From positions 1 through 35,411 of the forward strand of contig NZ_JAFUAG010000009.1 of the NCBI RefSeq assembly GCF_017464355.1: a stretch of 35,411 nucleotides of DNA, given 5' to 3'. Of the stretch, positions 1-7,113 are shown piece after piece; the first letter of the stretch is position 1, and every line of letters begins with the position of its first letter. This stretch comes from Ruminococcus sp. GTDB taxonomy: Bacteria; Bacillota; Clostridia; Oscillospirales; Ruminococcaceae. The translations under genes and the position numbers were made by a program. Below the pieces are notes generated by a model. The model saw only the letters and a list, made by a program, of their open reading frames with translations. It searched no databases and was not told the origin of the DNA.

Positions 1-87
1 ATTATATGGAACGCCCAAAAGCCTTGATTCTATTAAGTTTTAGCGATATTCGACCTGCCGATTTCTTACTGTTTTCATCATTTTGAT

Positions 88-130
88 TTGTAAAGTTTTT
101 GTGAAGTCTTGTTCCCTTTGGACTTTACAA
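88..130. repeat. Inverted repeat upstream of the first gene
   Basis: TTGTAAAGT (88-96) and ACTTTACAA (122-130) are perfect 9-base inverted arms around a 25-base loop. No T run follows on the plus strand. It lies just before the promoter at 145-173, so it could be an operator, the tail of a structure from a gene outside the window, or chance in AT-rich DNA. The first 87 bases hold no gene that I can support. Confidence 0.35.
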
Positions 131-144
131 GTATGGCGTTTTTA

Positions 145-173
145 TTGACAATGCAGCAATGTTATGCTATAAT
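145..173 (+). promoter_or_regulatory. Sigma-A promoter, extended -10
   Basis: TTGACA (145-150), a 17-base spacer and TATAAT (168-173) match both consensus hexamers exactly, and TGC before the -10 adds the extended motif. Transcription should start near 180 and read the gene at 210. Confidence 0.85.
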
Positions 174-209
174 TGTAACAAACATAGATCGGAATTGAGG
201 TGATAGGGT

Positions 210-638
210 ATGCACGCATATGAAAAAGCAATTGCAGATGCATTAAATGATATTGCTGATAAGGAGATCTACTTTCATCCATCTGAGATCATGTCTCTCC
301 CCGATACACTTGCTTGCAAAGTAATTGGAACGCTCCTCTCATGGGCTTGTCAGCCAACAAATATTATGCCGATCACGATTGCAAGAAATCGTTTGAAACA
401 ATTTCCTGTTGAATGGGTATCTCCCAAAATCAAACAAACAGTATTCAGTTTTATTGATATCACTGATTACTGGGATTTTCGGCGATTATTAGAGTTGTGT
501 GACCTGATCTCGATCGATCTTCTGAAATGGGCTGTTACATTGGGAGCAGATTCCACTGATCCCGACATCATAGAAGCTGTTGATGATTTCAATGAATATA
601 TTATCAGAAAGAGTGTACCAAATTCTGATCTATCTTAG
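210..638 (+). CDS. Hypothetical protein, 142 aa
   Basis: I do not recognise this family. The predicted product is soluble, rich in Ile, Asp and Leu, with no membrane span, signal peptide or cysteine motif. Its spacing looks mostly helical, and residues 55-70 have several basic side chains. The ATG at 210 follows a GAGGTGATAG ribosome site and a perfect promoter, so it is probably a real, monocistronic gene. Its base composition is more AT-rich than the housekeeping genes that follow, and it stands alone between unrelated DNA and a convergent GGDEF gene. That fits an accessory gene. No function is claimed. Confidence 0.7.
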   Translation: MHAYEKAIADALNDIADKEIYFHPSEIMSLPDTLACKVIGTLLSWACQPTNIMPITIARNRLKQFPVEWVSPKIKQTVFSFIDITDYWDFRRLLELCDLISIDLLKWAVTLGADSTDPDIIEAVDDFNEYIIRKSVPNSDLS

Positions 639-647
639 CAACCGTAT

Positions 648-685
648 AAAATATAAAGCCCCTAAGCGCATAAACGCTTGGGGGC
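648..685 (-). terminator. Intrinsic terminator of the GGDEF gene
   Basis: An 11-bp stem pairs 658-668 with 675-685 around a 6-base loop. Read on the minus strand it is followed by a U-rich stretch (TTTATATTTTAT, 657 down to 646). It lies about 45 bases past the GGDEF stop. The plus side lacks a T run, but the stem may also stop the convergent gene at 210-638. Confidence 0.75.
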
Positions 686-730
686 AAAACTTCTATATGG
701 GTATTCGTCTTAAGGCTGCGGGACTTTTGT

Positions 731-2215
731 TCAGCGGTAGCCGCCGTGTTCTTTTTTGAAAGACATCTTGTTTTCGTACATGGCCTTGTCGGCACGCTTG
801 AAGACAAAATCCACAGTGGGGTCATCGGAGGCTTTTTCTGCCATGCCTACTGCCGCCGAGAACCTCTGCCAGGGCTCGACTTCGGTGTTTTTGTAGCATT
901 CATCGAAATCAGCTTTCAGCTTTTCGGTTATCTGCCTGCGGTTCTCGTAGTCAGCACCCTGCAGTATGGCAACGAACTCGTCGCCGCCTATCCTGAATAC
1001 GGGGGAATGCTTGAAAGCTTCGCAGACCATGCTGCAGCAGCCCTTGATATATGTGTCGCCTGCCTTGTGGCCGTGTTCATCGTTTATCTGCTTGAGGTTG
1101 TTCATATCCACCATAACAATGGCGAATTCATGGTTCTCATCTTCTGCCCGGGTGTCAAGCTCCTCAGACTTCCTGATATAGGCAGCCTTGTTGCCCACAC
1201 CTGTCAGAGCGTCCTTATAGGTCTCAATGCTCAGCTGACCTATCTGCTTATCCTTGTTCCTGATATCTTCTTCTGCTTTCAGTTTGTCTTCCTGCAAAGC
1301 GTAAAGGTCGTTCAGATGGTCGATGGTGTTTATCTGCATGGTGCGTATGCCCCGGTATATCTCGCTTATCTCATCGCGGCTACTGATATCCAGGTCTATA
1401 ACGCCCGACTTCTCGTAGTCCGCACCAACAGTGGGCCTGAACTTTTTCATCTCGGTGGTCATGGCGTCCAGAGGCTTTACTACCACCCTGTTTATGAACA
1501 GCACCGATATGGTCAGCACAGTTACCGTCAGTATGACCGCACCTGCTATCAGGTACATGAGCAGCTGACTTCTTTCCTCCATAACATCGTCCATACCCAC
1601 ATCGCAGCCGACTAAACATACGCATTCGCCTGCCGAATTGTACACAGGCTTGAAATCCGAACACAGCCAGCCCCAGTCGCCGTTGGAAATGGTAGGTTCA
1701 GGGAAGTTGGCCAGGTCGATCCCCCTTAGCTCCTCTTCGCGCTCTTCATAGTAGCCTGTTTCGTAGATAGGGCTCGAGTCGTCGTCCACCAGGTACATAT
1801 CGTACTCATCATCTATATCTCCGTGGGCTGCTATGTAAAGGTACTTTACCTGCTCCATATTGGCAAGGTAATCGGATATCGGCTGTCTTGTTTCCGAATA
1901 CTTCTCCCACAGACCCTTTTCCCGCAGGTAGTCTTCAACGGGCTGTTCATCATCGTTTTCCTCAGCCTGTTCCCGTATCTGCTGGAATTCTTCCGTCTGC
2001 GCCGCAGCTTTCAGCTCGGTGAGAAAGTCGCCGTCCACCAGGTAAGCAAAGTTCCTCGCGTTGTCGGAGGTTGCCTGCTTGTAGTAGTTGTCTATCTGGT
2101 CTGCACTGGTCGTGAACGCGATGACAGAAGTACCGAAGGCAACTGCCAGCACGGTCAGTATAACGAAAATATACATTTTTGTCTTTATGGAAAAACGTTT
2201 GTTATCGCCTGTCAT
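731..2215 (-). CDS. Membrane sensor diguanylate cyclase (GGDEF)
   Basis: Probable diguanylate cyclase making c-di-GMP from two GTP, 494 aa. A short basic N-tail leads into TM1 (about 14-36), an acidic extracytoplasmic sensor region (37-215) with a cache-like tail, TM2 (218-241), a HAMP-like linker (242-300), a coiled segment, and the GGDEF domain. The domain opens with DALTGVGNK (335-343) and carries an intact GGDEF signature at 410-414. No RxxD inhibitory I-site is present before the signature, so product inhibition may be absent. I chose the ATG at 2215 because AAGGAAGGTG precedes it. The longer reading frame to 2275 begins inside the -10 box of the promoter at 2274-2302. The ligand is unknown. 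Confidence 0.9.
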   Translation of the reverse strand: MTGDNKRFSIKTKMYIFVILTVLAVAFGTSVIAFTTSADQIDNYYKQATSDNARNFAYLVDGDFLTELKAAAQTEEFQQIREQAEENDDEQPVEDYLREKGLWEKYSETRQPISDYLANMEQVKYLYIAAHGDIDDEYDMYLVDDDSSPIYETGYYEEREEELRGIDLANFPEPTISNGDWGWLCSDFKPVYNSAGECVCLVGCDVGMDDVMEERSQLLMYLIAGAVILTVTVLTISVLFINRVVVKPLDAMTTEMKKFRPTVGADYEKSGVIDLDISSRDEISEIYRGIRTMQINTIDHLNDLYALQEDKLKAEEDIRNKDKQIGQLSIETYKDALTGVGNKAAYIRKSEELDTRAEDENHEFAIVMVDMNNLKQINDEHGHKAGDTYIKGCCSMVCEAFKHSPVFRIGGDEFVAILQGADYENRRQITEKLKADFDECYKNTEVEPWQRFSAAVGMAEKASDDPTVDFVFKRADKAMYENKMSFKKEHGGYR

Positions 2216-2273
2216 GGTATCACCTTCCTTTGTTCGTCTGTAACATAGAGCGAAACTATATCTATTCACGGAC

Positions 2274-2302
2274 ATTATAACATATTCTTGCTGTCAAGTC
2301 AA
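2274..2302 (-). promoter_or_regulatory. Promoter of the GGDEF gene
   Basis: On the minus strand TTGACT (2302-2297), 17 bases and TATAAT (2279-2274), with TGT before the -10 as an extended motif. Transcription would start near 2267, about 50 bases before the ATG at 2215. Confidence 0.75.
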
Positions 2303-2386
2303 TTGCCTTTTGTGACATTTTATGCAAAAATCGGCAAAATTAACTTGCCGTAATGGTACATTATGATACAGCGTGGGCTGACAGCA

Positions 2387-2415
2387 TTTACAAAAGTCTG
2401 CTGATATGCTATGAT
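2387..2415 (+). promoter_or_regulatory. Promoter of the anti-sigma-like/sigma pair
   Basis: TTTACA (2387-2392), 17 bases and TATGAT (2410-2415), with TGC as an extended -10. It leaves an untranslated leader of about 95 bases before the ATG at 2517. Confidence 0.6.
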
Positions 2416-2516
2416 AATGCTGAAAAAATTTTTGAAAAAAGGTGAGTGATTTTTCTTTTTCTGCCGTATATGTAAGTGTAAGGCCTTTCAAGTGAATTCA
2501 AAGAAGGAGGACGACC

Positions 2517-3767
2517 ATGAGAAATTTAACAGAATTATTACAGGAGATCCCCCTTGATGAAATGACAGGAGGACCTGAAATGAAAAACGGCACAACAGAA
2601 AACAGTAACATCACCGTAACAGAGGCTAAAAATGCAAAGATACGCAGCAAGGCGCCTGCCGCCATAGCTGTGGCAGCCTGCGCAGTGGTGGCAATATTCG
2701 GGGCAGTGCAGCTTTCCCATAACGGTATAAGAAGCGGCGGTGTGGCAGAAAATTGTGTTACCACCGATGGTGAGGATATGCTTGCAGAGAACAGCAAAGC
2801 TGCGAAGAACGCTGATCTCTGTGAAAAGGTCAAGATCGATAGCAGTCTGGAGTATATACCCATGTCGCTCCAGGGTACTGTAAACAGCGGCTTTGAAGGT
2901 GTAGAGGTCCGTTCCGGTTTATGGATCTACGATGTCGGATCTTCTATCCTTATTGTTGTAAGTGCAGAAAGAGATGAAGTCGTTGATATGACGACCTGGG
3001 ACGCTCCGTATGATAGGCAGGAAAGCGGTGAACTCAGCGATAACTGTAATTTAAGAGCAAGCGGCAGCTTGTGGGTAAACGGCACAGAATACAAGTGTAA
3101 TAAGATAAATATGCAGACCTGCGTCGAGCCGAGATGGCGCGCAATGGGCTTTTATCAGATACCCGCAGAGGCACTTAAGGACATCAGCGAAGATGCCAAA
3201 TTCAAGCTTGTGATAAATGAGCTGCACTCTCTTGATGAAGATGGCAATGAGGACGGTTTCTTTGACGCTGAGGGCGAGTATGTGGCAGAGTTCACTTACA
3301 ATGATATTCTCACCTATGAAGGACCCGATCATGATGACGAGATCGAACCTGTAGCCCATGGCGAGGTCGATATTGTTGCGGCATCTGAGCAGGATATCCG
3401 TCATCTGGAATATACCGTTAACACTTTTCATTATGACGAAACAGGTATCTATGTCGGCCTTACCTTTGATTTAGGCGCAGAGGGTGTCGCTCTTGAAGAC
3501 CTGACAAGCACGATATTCTCTGATATGAATATCAATTCCGAGGAGTACCGTCCTTACCGCATCCCTGAAGATGTCGATGTTCCTGCTTTTATAAACATAG
3601 AATACAAGGACGGCAGCATAAAGCCCTATGACTGCAGCAGCGAAAGCCACATGGTGGAGATGGGCGAAAATTATGTAGAATTTCAGTTCTTAGCAGGCAA
3701 ACTTGCCACTGATTTCGATGATGTAAAAGCTATCCACATAGGTACGGCAGTTATACCGCTGTACTGA
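2517..3767 (+). CDS. Single-span membrane protein, anti-sigma-factor-like
   Basis: Predicted 416-aa protein with a short cytoplasmic N-terminus, one transmembrane helix (about 47-66) and a large acidic outer domain (about 70-416). The outer part seems to hold two beta-rich halves (100-250, 285-416). This layout, next to a sigma factor gene, resembles membrane anti-sigma or DUF4179-type proteins of Clostridia, which hold a sigma factor at the membrane until a signal arrives. That role is inferred from layout and neighbour. The start is ambiguous: ATG 2517 has GGAGG at 2506-2510, and in-frame ATG 2580 has its own AGGAGG at 2567-2572. The short form would lose the first 21 residues of the cytoplasmic tail. 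The sigma gene follows after 101 bases. Confidence 0.7.
   Translation: MRNLTELLQEIPLDEMTGGPEMKNGTTENSNITVTEAKNAKIRSKAPAAIAVAACAVVAIFGAVQLSHNGIRSGGVAENCVTTDGEDMLAENSKAAKNADLCEKVKIDSSLEYIPMSLQGTVNSGFEGVEVRSGLWIYDVGSSILIVVSAERDEVVDMTTWDAPYDRQESGELSDNCNLRASGSLWVNGTEYKCNKINMQTCVEPRWRAMGFYQIPAEALKDISEDAKFKLVINELHSLDEDGNEDGFFDAEGEYVAEFTYNDILTYEGPDHDDEIEPVAHGEVDIVAASEQDIRHLEYTVNTFHYDETGIYVGLTFDLGAEGVALEDLTSTIFSDMNINSEEYRPYRIPEDVDVPAFINIEYKDGSIKPYDCSSESHMVEMGENYVEFQFLAGKLATDFDDVKAIHIGTAVIPLY
2567..2572 (+). promoter_or_regulatory. Internal Shine-Dalgarno for a second start
   Basis: A perfect AGGAGG lies 7 bases before in-frame ATG 2580, inside the 5' end of the anti-sigma-like gene. It could give a product lacking the first 21 residues, or be the true start signal. 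Confidence 0.5.
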
Positions 3768-3868
3768 TAATACTGACCTCGTAACACAGCACTTTACCCG
3801 CTGCCCTGCGGGGAGAGGTCATGCTGTTTACAGAAAAAAGCAAACTTTAAACGAAAGGCGGTGATCTT

Positions 3869-4426
3869 ATGACCGATGAAGAGATACTTTCCCTTATGCA
3901 GGAAAACGATGCCTCAGCCCTTGATGCGCTGATGGCAAGATACAGGACACTGGTAAGCTTCATCGTTTCCCAGTCGGTCAGAGATACCGCTGATCTTGAA
4001 GAGGCTGTGCAGGACACTTTCTACAAGGTATGGCGCACCCGCAGGGATATAGACATCGAACGGCGGAGCCTTAAGGGCTACATAAGCATGGTGGCAAAAA
4101 GCTGTGCCGAGGATAAGCGCCGAACTGTCAGCAGACATATGGAAGCGGAAGATATCTCTGCCGAAGAAAATGATATCGGCATCGATATAGACTATACCGA
4201 CGAAACAGCCAAACGGGAGAATATGCGTATCATCGCAGAATGTATCCGCGCCATGTCCTCCCCTGAGCGCGAGATATTCATTGAACGCTATTACTTCCGT
4301 ATGGCCGTCAGGGATATAGCCGAGCGCCACGGGCTCAAACCCAAAAAGGTCGAGAACATACTTGCCCGCCGCAAAAAGAAGCTGGGCAAGGAGCTGCTGT
4401 CAAAGGGGATCATCCTGGAAAAATAA
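3869..4426 (+). CDS. RNA polymerase sigma factor, ECF-like
   Basis: A 185-aa sigma-70 family protein of the two-domain type. Region 2 covers about 16-77, with the helix around EEAVQDTFYKVWR that contacts core enzyme and the -10. Region 4 covers about 118-175, with a helix-turn-helix (RDIAERHGLKPKKVENILARR) for the -35. There is no region 1 or 3, as usual for this class. The ATG at 3869 follows AAAGGCGGTGAT. It sits downstream of the membrane anti-sigma-like gene, while most sigma/anti-sigma pairs have the sigma gene first. Probably the two form a signal-responsive pair that controls its own operon. Targets cannot be told from this window. Confidence 0.88.
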   Translation: MTDEEILSLMQENDASALDALMARYRTLVSFIVSQSVRDTADLEEAVQDTFYKVWRTRRDIDIERRSLKGYISMVAKSCAEDKRRTVSRHMEAEDISAEENDIGIDIDYTDETAKRENMRIIAECIRAMSSPEREIFIERYYFRMAVRDIAERHGLKPKKVENILARRKKKLGKELLSKGIILEK

Positions 4427-4427
4427 A

Positions 4428-4526
4428 TCCCAATTTGGTTGTGTATTGTTTCCTCCGCCGAAGGCGGGGGAAACAATACGAAAAAAAGCCATTCTGTATC
4501 ATCAGCAATACACTTCAAAATTGGGA
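4428..4526. repeat. 99-bp nested inverted repeat, MITE-like
   Basis: The ends are 21-base inverted arms (4428-4448 and 4506-4526), identical at 17 of 21 positions and beginning TCCCAATTT. Inside, 4443-4459 pairs with 4463-4479 in a 17-bp stem with a GAA loop and one wobble. The inner stem reuses the GTATTG of the left arm, so the two foldings compete. It starts 2 bases after the sigma gene stop. No U run follows the hairpin on either strand, so this is not a normal terminator. A small non-autonomous element or REP-like repeat fits best. Confidence 0.6.
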
Positions 4527-4527
4527 G

Positions 4528-4575
4528 AAAAATAAAACATCGCCTGCTGTTCATAAGGAACAGCGGGCGATGTTT
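4528..4575 (-). terminator. Intrinsic terminator of the rlmH operon
   Basis: An 18-bp stem (4535-4552 with 4558-4575, one wobble) and 5-base loop are followed on the minus strand by TTATTTTTC (4534 down). It lies 10 bases past the rlmH stop. Confidence 0.85.
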
Positions 4576-4584
4576 ACTGCCTTG

Positions 4585-5070
4585 TCACTTGTGGTATTTT
4601 GAGCCTTTCTCTATCTGGAAGCCGCGGTAGATCTGTTCAAGCAGAAGTATCCGTGCCAGCTGGTGAGGGAAGGTCATCTTCGACATGGAAAGCTTCATAT
4701 CCGCCCGCTGTTTTACCGAGGGCGCTATGCCGAAGGAGGAGCCGATGATGAAATTCAGGGTGGAATATCCCCTGGTGCCGCAGTCGGTCATGGCTGCGGA
4801 AAGCTCTTCGCTGGTAAGCTGTTTGCCCTCAATGCACATGGCTATGTTGTAGGCCCCGTTGGCATTCAGGTACTTTTCCATGGAAGCCGCTTCCGTTTCA
4901 AGGGCGGCCTGCTTTTCCTTGTCGGAGGGGTCGTCGCTCAGGCGGCACTCGTTCAGTTCCACTATCTCGATCTTGCAGAAAGCCCCCAGCCGCTTGACGT
5001 ATTCGGCTGCAGCGTCCCGCCAGTATTTTTCCTTCAGCTTACCTACTGTTATCAGGTTTACTCTTATCAT
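4585..5070 (-). CDS. rlmH: 23S rRNA pseudouridine-1915 N3-methyltransferase RlmH
   Basis: SPOUT-class (knotted) methyltransferase that uses S-adenosylmethionine to methylate pseudouridine 1915 in helix 69 of 23S rRNA on assembled ribosomes. The 161-aa length is typical. Family marks seen are the start MIRVNLITVGKLKE, the SAM-binding knot IIGSSFG (108-114), MTFPHQLAR (132-140) and the conserved C-terminal tyrosine-histidine-basic tail (YHK, where most have YHR). Its ATG overlaps the upstream stop as TGATG, so it is translationally coupled to the YycJ-like gene. It is the last gene of a three-gene minus-strand operon closed by the terminator at 4528-4575. Confidence 0.95.
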   Translation of the reverse strand: MIRVNLITVGKLKEKYWRDAAAEYVKRLGAFCKIEIVELNECRLSDDPSDKEKQAALETEAASMEKYLNANGAYNIAMCIEGKQLTSEELSAAMTDCGTRGYSTLNFIIGSSFGIAPSVKQRADMKLSMSKMTFPHQLARILLLEQIYRGFQIEKGSKYHK

Positions 5071-5855
5071 CAGAATATCACCGCCCTTCCTATGCCCTCG
5101 GGCTTTGCGGCGGTAAGGAGGTAATCCTCGCCCCGTTCAAATTCACATAGGGCTCTAACGGCGCTGCTTTCTGCCAGCTGCACCGTGTTGTTATGCTGGC
5201 TTATGTGCCCCAGCACGAAACTGTATACCCCCGCTTTTACCAGCTTTACCAGCTCCGCCCCGCAGTCGTGGTTTGAAAGGTGCCCGTGTTCGGAGGCTAT
5301 GCGCTGTTTCAGGTCAGGGGGGTAAGGTCCTGTGCGCAGCATTTTCGGGTCGTAGTTTGACTCCAGCAGCACCAGCCTGCACTTTGTCAGTTCATTGTGT
5401 ATATCCTCTGTCACATGACCCAGGTCGGTACACACAGCACAGTCCGCACCGCTTGGGGCAGTTACCCTGAAACCGCAGCTGACGGGAGTATCGTGAGGGG
5501 TATCAAAGGCAGTTATCTCATAGCCTGCCGCCTGCACGGGGCTTCCGTTCATCTCATAAAGGTCGCTGACGGGGCTTACCTTGTCTTCCCGTGCCAGTAT
5601 CTCCAGATTTCCCCTGAGGGAGTAAACAGGCACCTCCAGCTTTTTGGTAAGCACTTTCAGCCCCGCGATGTGGTCTGAGTGGGTGTGGGTGATGAAAATG
5701 GCCTTTACCGCAGAGGTCTCTATGCCCCTGTCGTTCAGGGCGGTGCAGATCCGCTTGCAGCTTACCCCCGCATCTATGAGTATGCCCGAGCTTTCATCGC
5801 CTATGTAAGTGCAGTTGCCGCTTGATGATGAGAAAAGCGGATACATTCTAGCCAT
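5070..5855 (-). CDS. MBL-fold metallo-hydrolase, YycJ/WalJ-like
   Basis: A 261-aa metallo-beta-lactamase-fold protein. The N-terminus MYPLFSSSSGN is typical of the YycJ/WalJ group, and the metal motif HTHSDH is at 57-62, with further His/Asp ligands downstream (DTPHDT, DLGHVTED, LLESNYD, LSNHD). In Bacillus and Streptococcus the homologue belongs to the WalRK region and is linked to cell-wall and DNA-repair phenotypes, with 5'-exonuclease activity proposed. The start at 5855 is fixed by GGGAGGTG five bases upstream. The longer frame to 5945 would run deep into the HAD gene. It overlaps the HAD stop by 8 bases and the rlmH start by 1. No WalRK genes are in this window. Confidence 0.88.
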   Translation of the reverse strand: MARMYPLFSSSSGNCTYIGDESSGILIDAGVSCKRICTALNDRGIETSAVKAIFITHTHSDHIAGLKVLTKKLEVPVYSLRGNLEILAREDKVSPVSDLYEMNGSPVQAAGYEITAFDTPHDTPVSCGFRVTAPSGADCAVCTDLGHVTEDIHNELTKCRLVLLESNYDPKMLRTGPYPPDLKQRIASEHGHLSNHDCGAELVKLVKAGVYSFVLGHISQHNNTVQLAESSAVRALCEFERGEDYLLTAAKPEGIGRAVIF

Positions 5856-6666
5856 GGTACACCTCCCTGAGATATTCTGCCACACCGTCTTCCGTATTTG
5901 CCCCGATGACCCTGTCTGCCTGAGCCTTAAGCTCCTCTGCCGCATTGCTGACAGCTATGCGCACATCAGCCTCAGCGAACATGGAGAGGTCATTGAGGTT
6001 GTCCCCGAAAGCGGTTATCTTTTCAAAACCGTATTTATCCCGCAGCCAGTGCACCCCCGAGCTTTTTGAAGCCCTGCTGCTGAAAACTTCAAGATACCAG
6101 TCATCGCCGTAGATATCGGGATAAAAGGTCATGCCCAGCCCCTCTGTCTGCGGAAGGGCTGCCCTCATAGGTTCAAGCCTATCGCGGGTATCTATAAAGC
6201 AGAAGTATATTACGCTGCCCGCCACATCTTCCAGCCTTTTTGCTTTGGTGAAGGACTTGTAATACCTGCGCACTCTTTCGTCATGAAAATCCTCCATGGA
6301 CTTGTTTATCAGCCTGTCGTAGGCGGTGTGCATACCGTCCTCCTCCATGAGGTACATAAAGGGCGATAGCCCCAGGCTGTCCCGCAGGGCAAGTATGATG
6401 TCCTTTTTCTCATCGGGTATCTTGTGTACCACAGGGTAGGTCTTTGTCACAGGGTCGAATATCAGCACCCCGTTCATGAGTATCACAGGCAGCCGCAGGT
6501 CAAGCCCCGCCAGTATCTTTCCTGCTGAGGCATAGGTGCGGGCGGTAGCGGCGGTGAAAGCCATGCCTTTCTTTATCAGCCTGTTCAGTATGTCCGCCGA
6601 GGACTTTGTAAGCTCGGCATTTTTATCCAGTAAGGTACCGTCAAGGTCGGAAATAAAAAGCTCCAT
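5848..6666 (-). CDS. HAD hydrolase, Cof subfamily (IIB)
   Basis: A 272-aa phosphatase of the Cof/YwpJ type. These enzymes remove phosphate from sugar phosphates, FMN or cofactor intermediates. Motif I is DLDGTLLDK (7-15) with nucleophile Asp7 and acid/base Asp9. Motif IV is [11 protein letters not shown] near residue 215, and the type IIB cap lies between them (about 85-190). The substrate cannot be read from sequence. It is the first gene of the HAD/YycJ/rlmH operon and divergent from the rubredoxin gene. Between the two starts are 113 bases that carry the rubredoxin promoter. I saw no clear promoter for this gene. Confidence 0.9.
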   Translation of the reverse strand: MELFISDLDGTLLDKNAELTKSSADILNRLIKKGMAFTAATARTYASAGKILAGLDLRLPVILMNGVLIFDPVTKTYPVVHKIPDEKKDIILALRDSLGLSPFMYLMEEDGMHTAYDRLINKSMEDFHDERVRRYYKSFTKAKRLEDVAGSVIYFCFIDTRDRLEPMRAALPQTEGLGMTFYPDIYGDDWYLEVFSSRASKSSGVHWLRDKYGFEKITAFGDNLNDLSMFAEADVRIAVSNAAEELKAQADRVIGANTEDGVAEYLREVYHG

Positions 6667-6719
6667 GTATGCTCCTTTGGCAGCCGTTTCGGCGGCGGAA
6701 AAATTTTTTCCGAAAGTCC

Positions 6720-6748
6720 TTGCAATTTCTCGGAAAATATGCTATACT
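6720..6748 (+). promoter_or_regulatory. Rubredoxin promoter, extended -10
   Basis: TTGCAA (6720-6725), 17 bases and TATACT (6743-6748), with TGC before the -10. The AAGGAGG at 6765-6771 and the ATG at 6780 follow directly. Confidence 0.8.
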
Positions 6749-6779
6749 TATAAAAATTTTATGCAAGGAGGAAATGCAA

Positions 6780-6938
6780 ATGAAATATGTATGCAATATC
6801 TGCGGTTATATCTATGACCCCGAGGAGGGCGCTCCCGACGCAGGCGTAGCAGCAGGCACAGCCTGGGAGGACGTTCCCGAGGATTTCGTCTGTCCCCTTT
6901 GCGGTGTGGGCAAGGACGATTTCAGCCCCGCAGAATAA
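6780..6938 (+). CDS. Rubredoxin
   Basis: A 52-aa iron protein with one Fe bound by four cysteines: C5 and C8 in CNICGY, C38 and C41 in CPLCG. Length and spacing are textbook. It carries single electrons, in anaerobes often to superoxide reductase, rubrerythrin or flavodiiron proteins that detoxify oxygen. ATG 6780 was chosen over in-frame ATG 6774 because AAGGAGG ends at 6771, which leaves a workable spacing only for 6780. It has its own promoter and terminator, so it is monocistronic. Confidence 0.97.
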   Translation: MKYVCNICGYIYDPEEGAPDAGVAAGTAWEDVPEDFVCPLCGVGKDDFSPAE

Positions 6939-6946
6939 AACATCAT

Positions 6947-6971
6947 GCTGCCCCGCGGGGCAGCTTTTTTT
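6947..6971 (+). terminator. Rubredoxin terminator
   Basis: A GC-only palindrome (6947-6964, arms GCTGCCCC and GGGGCAGC) is followed by seven T residues (6965-6971), 8 bases past the rubredoxin stop. Confidence 0.9.
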
Positions 6972-7059
6972 GCCAGATCTGATGTGTATTGCAAAGATAC
7001 AGAACCGCTGTTCTTTCGCATTGCTCCTCCGCGATACACGGCCGTATCGGTATCCTGTC

Positions 7060-7102
7060 AATAACAAACCCCGAAGTCTTCAAAGAACGCTTCGGGGTAT
7101 TT
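7060..7102 (-). terminator. murA terminator, probably bidirectional
   Basis: CCCCGAAG (7069-7076) pairs with CTTCGGGG (7090-7097). On the minus strand it is followed by TTTGTTATT, which suits murA ending at 7114. On the plus strand TATTTT follows. The bases between 6972 and 7068 show nothing I can support. Confidence 0.75.
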
Positions 7103-7113
7103 TCATATCTGTA

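Noticed and set aside
746-1615. 289-codon open frame opposite the GGDEF gene
   Set aside because: Shadow frame; the minus-strand gene has a full GGDEF signature, promoter and terminator.
2216-2275. 20-residue N-terminal extension of the GGDEF protein
   Set aside because: The extra ATG lies within the -10 region of the gene's own promoter and has no ribosome site.
4443-4479. 17-bp hairpin as terminator of the sigma gene
   Set aside because: No T run follows on either strand, and it is nested in a larger inverted repeat.
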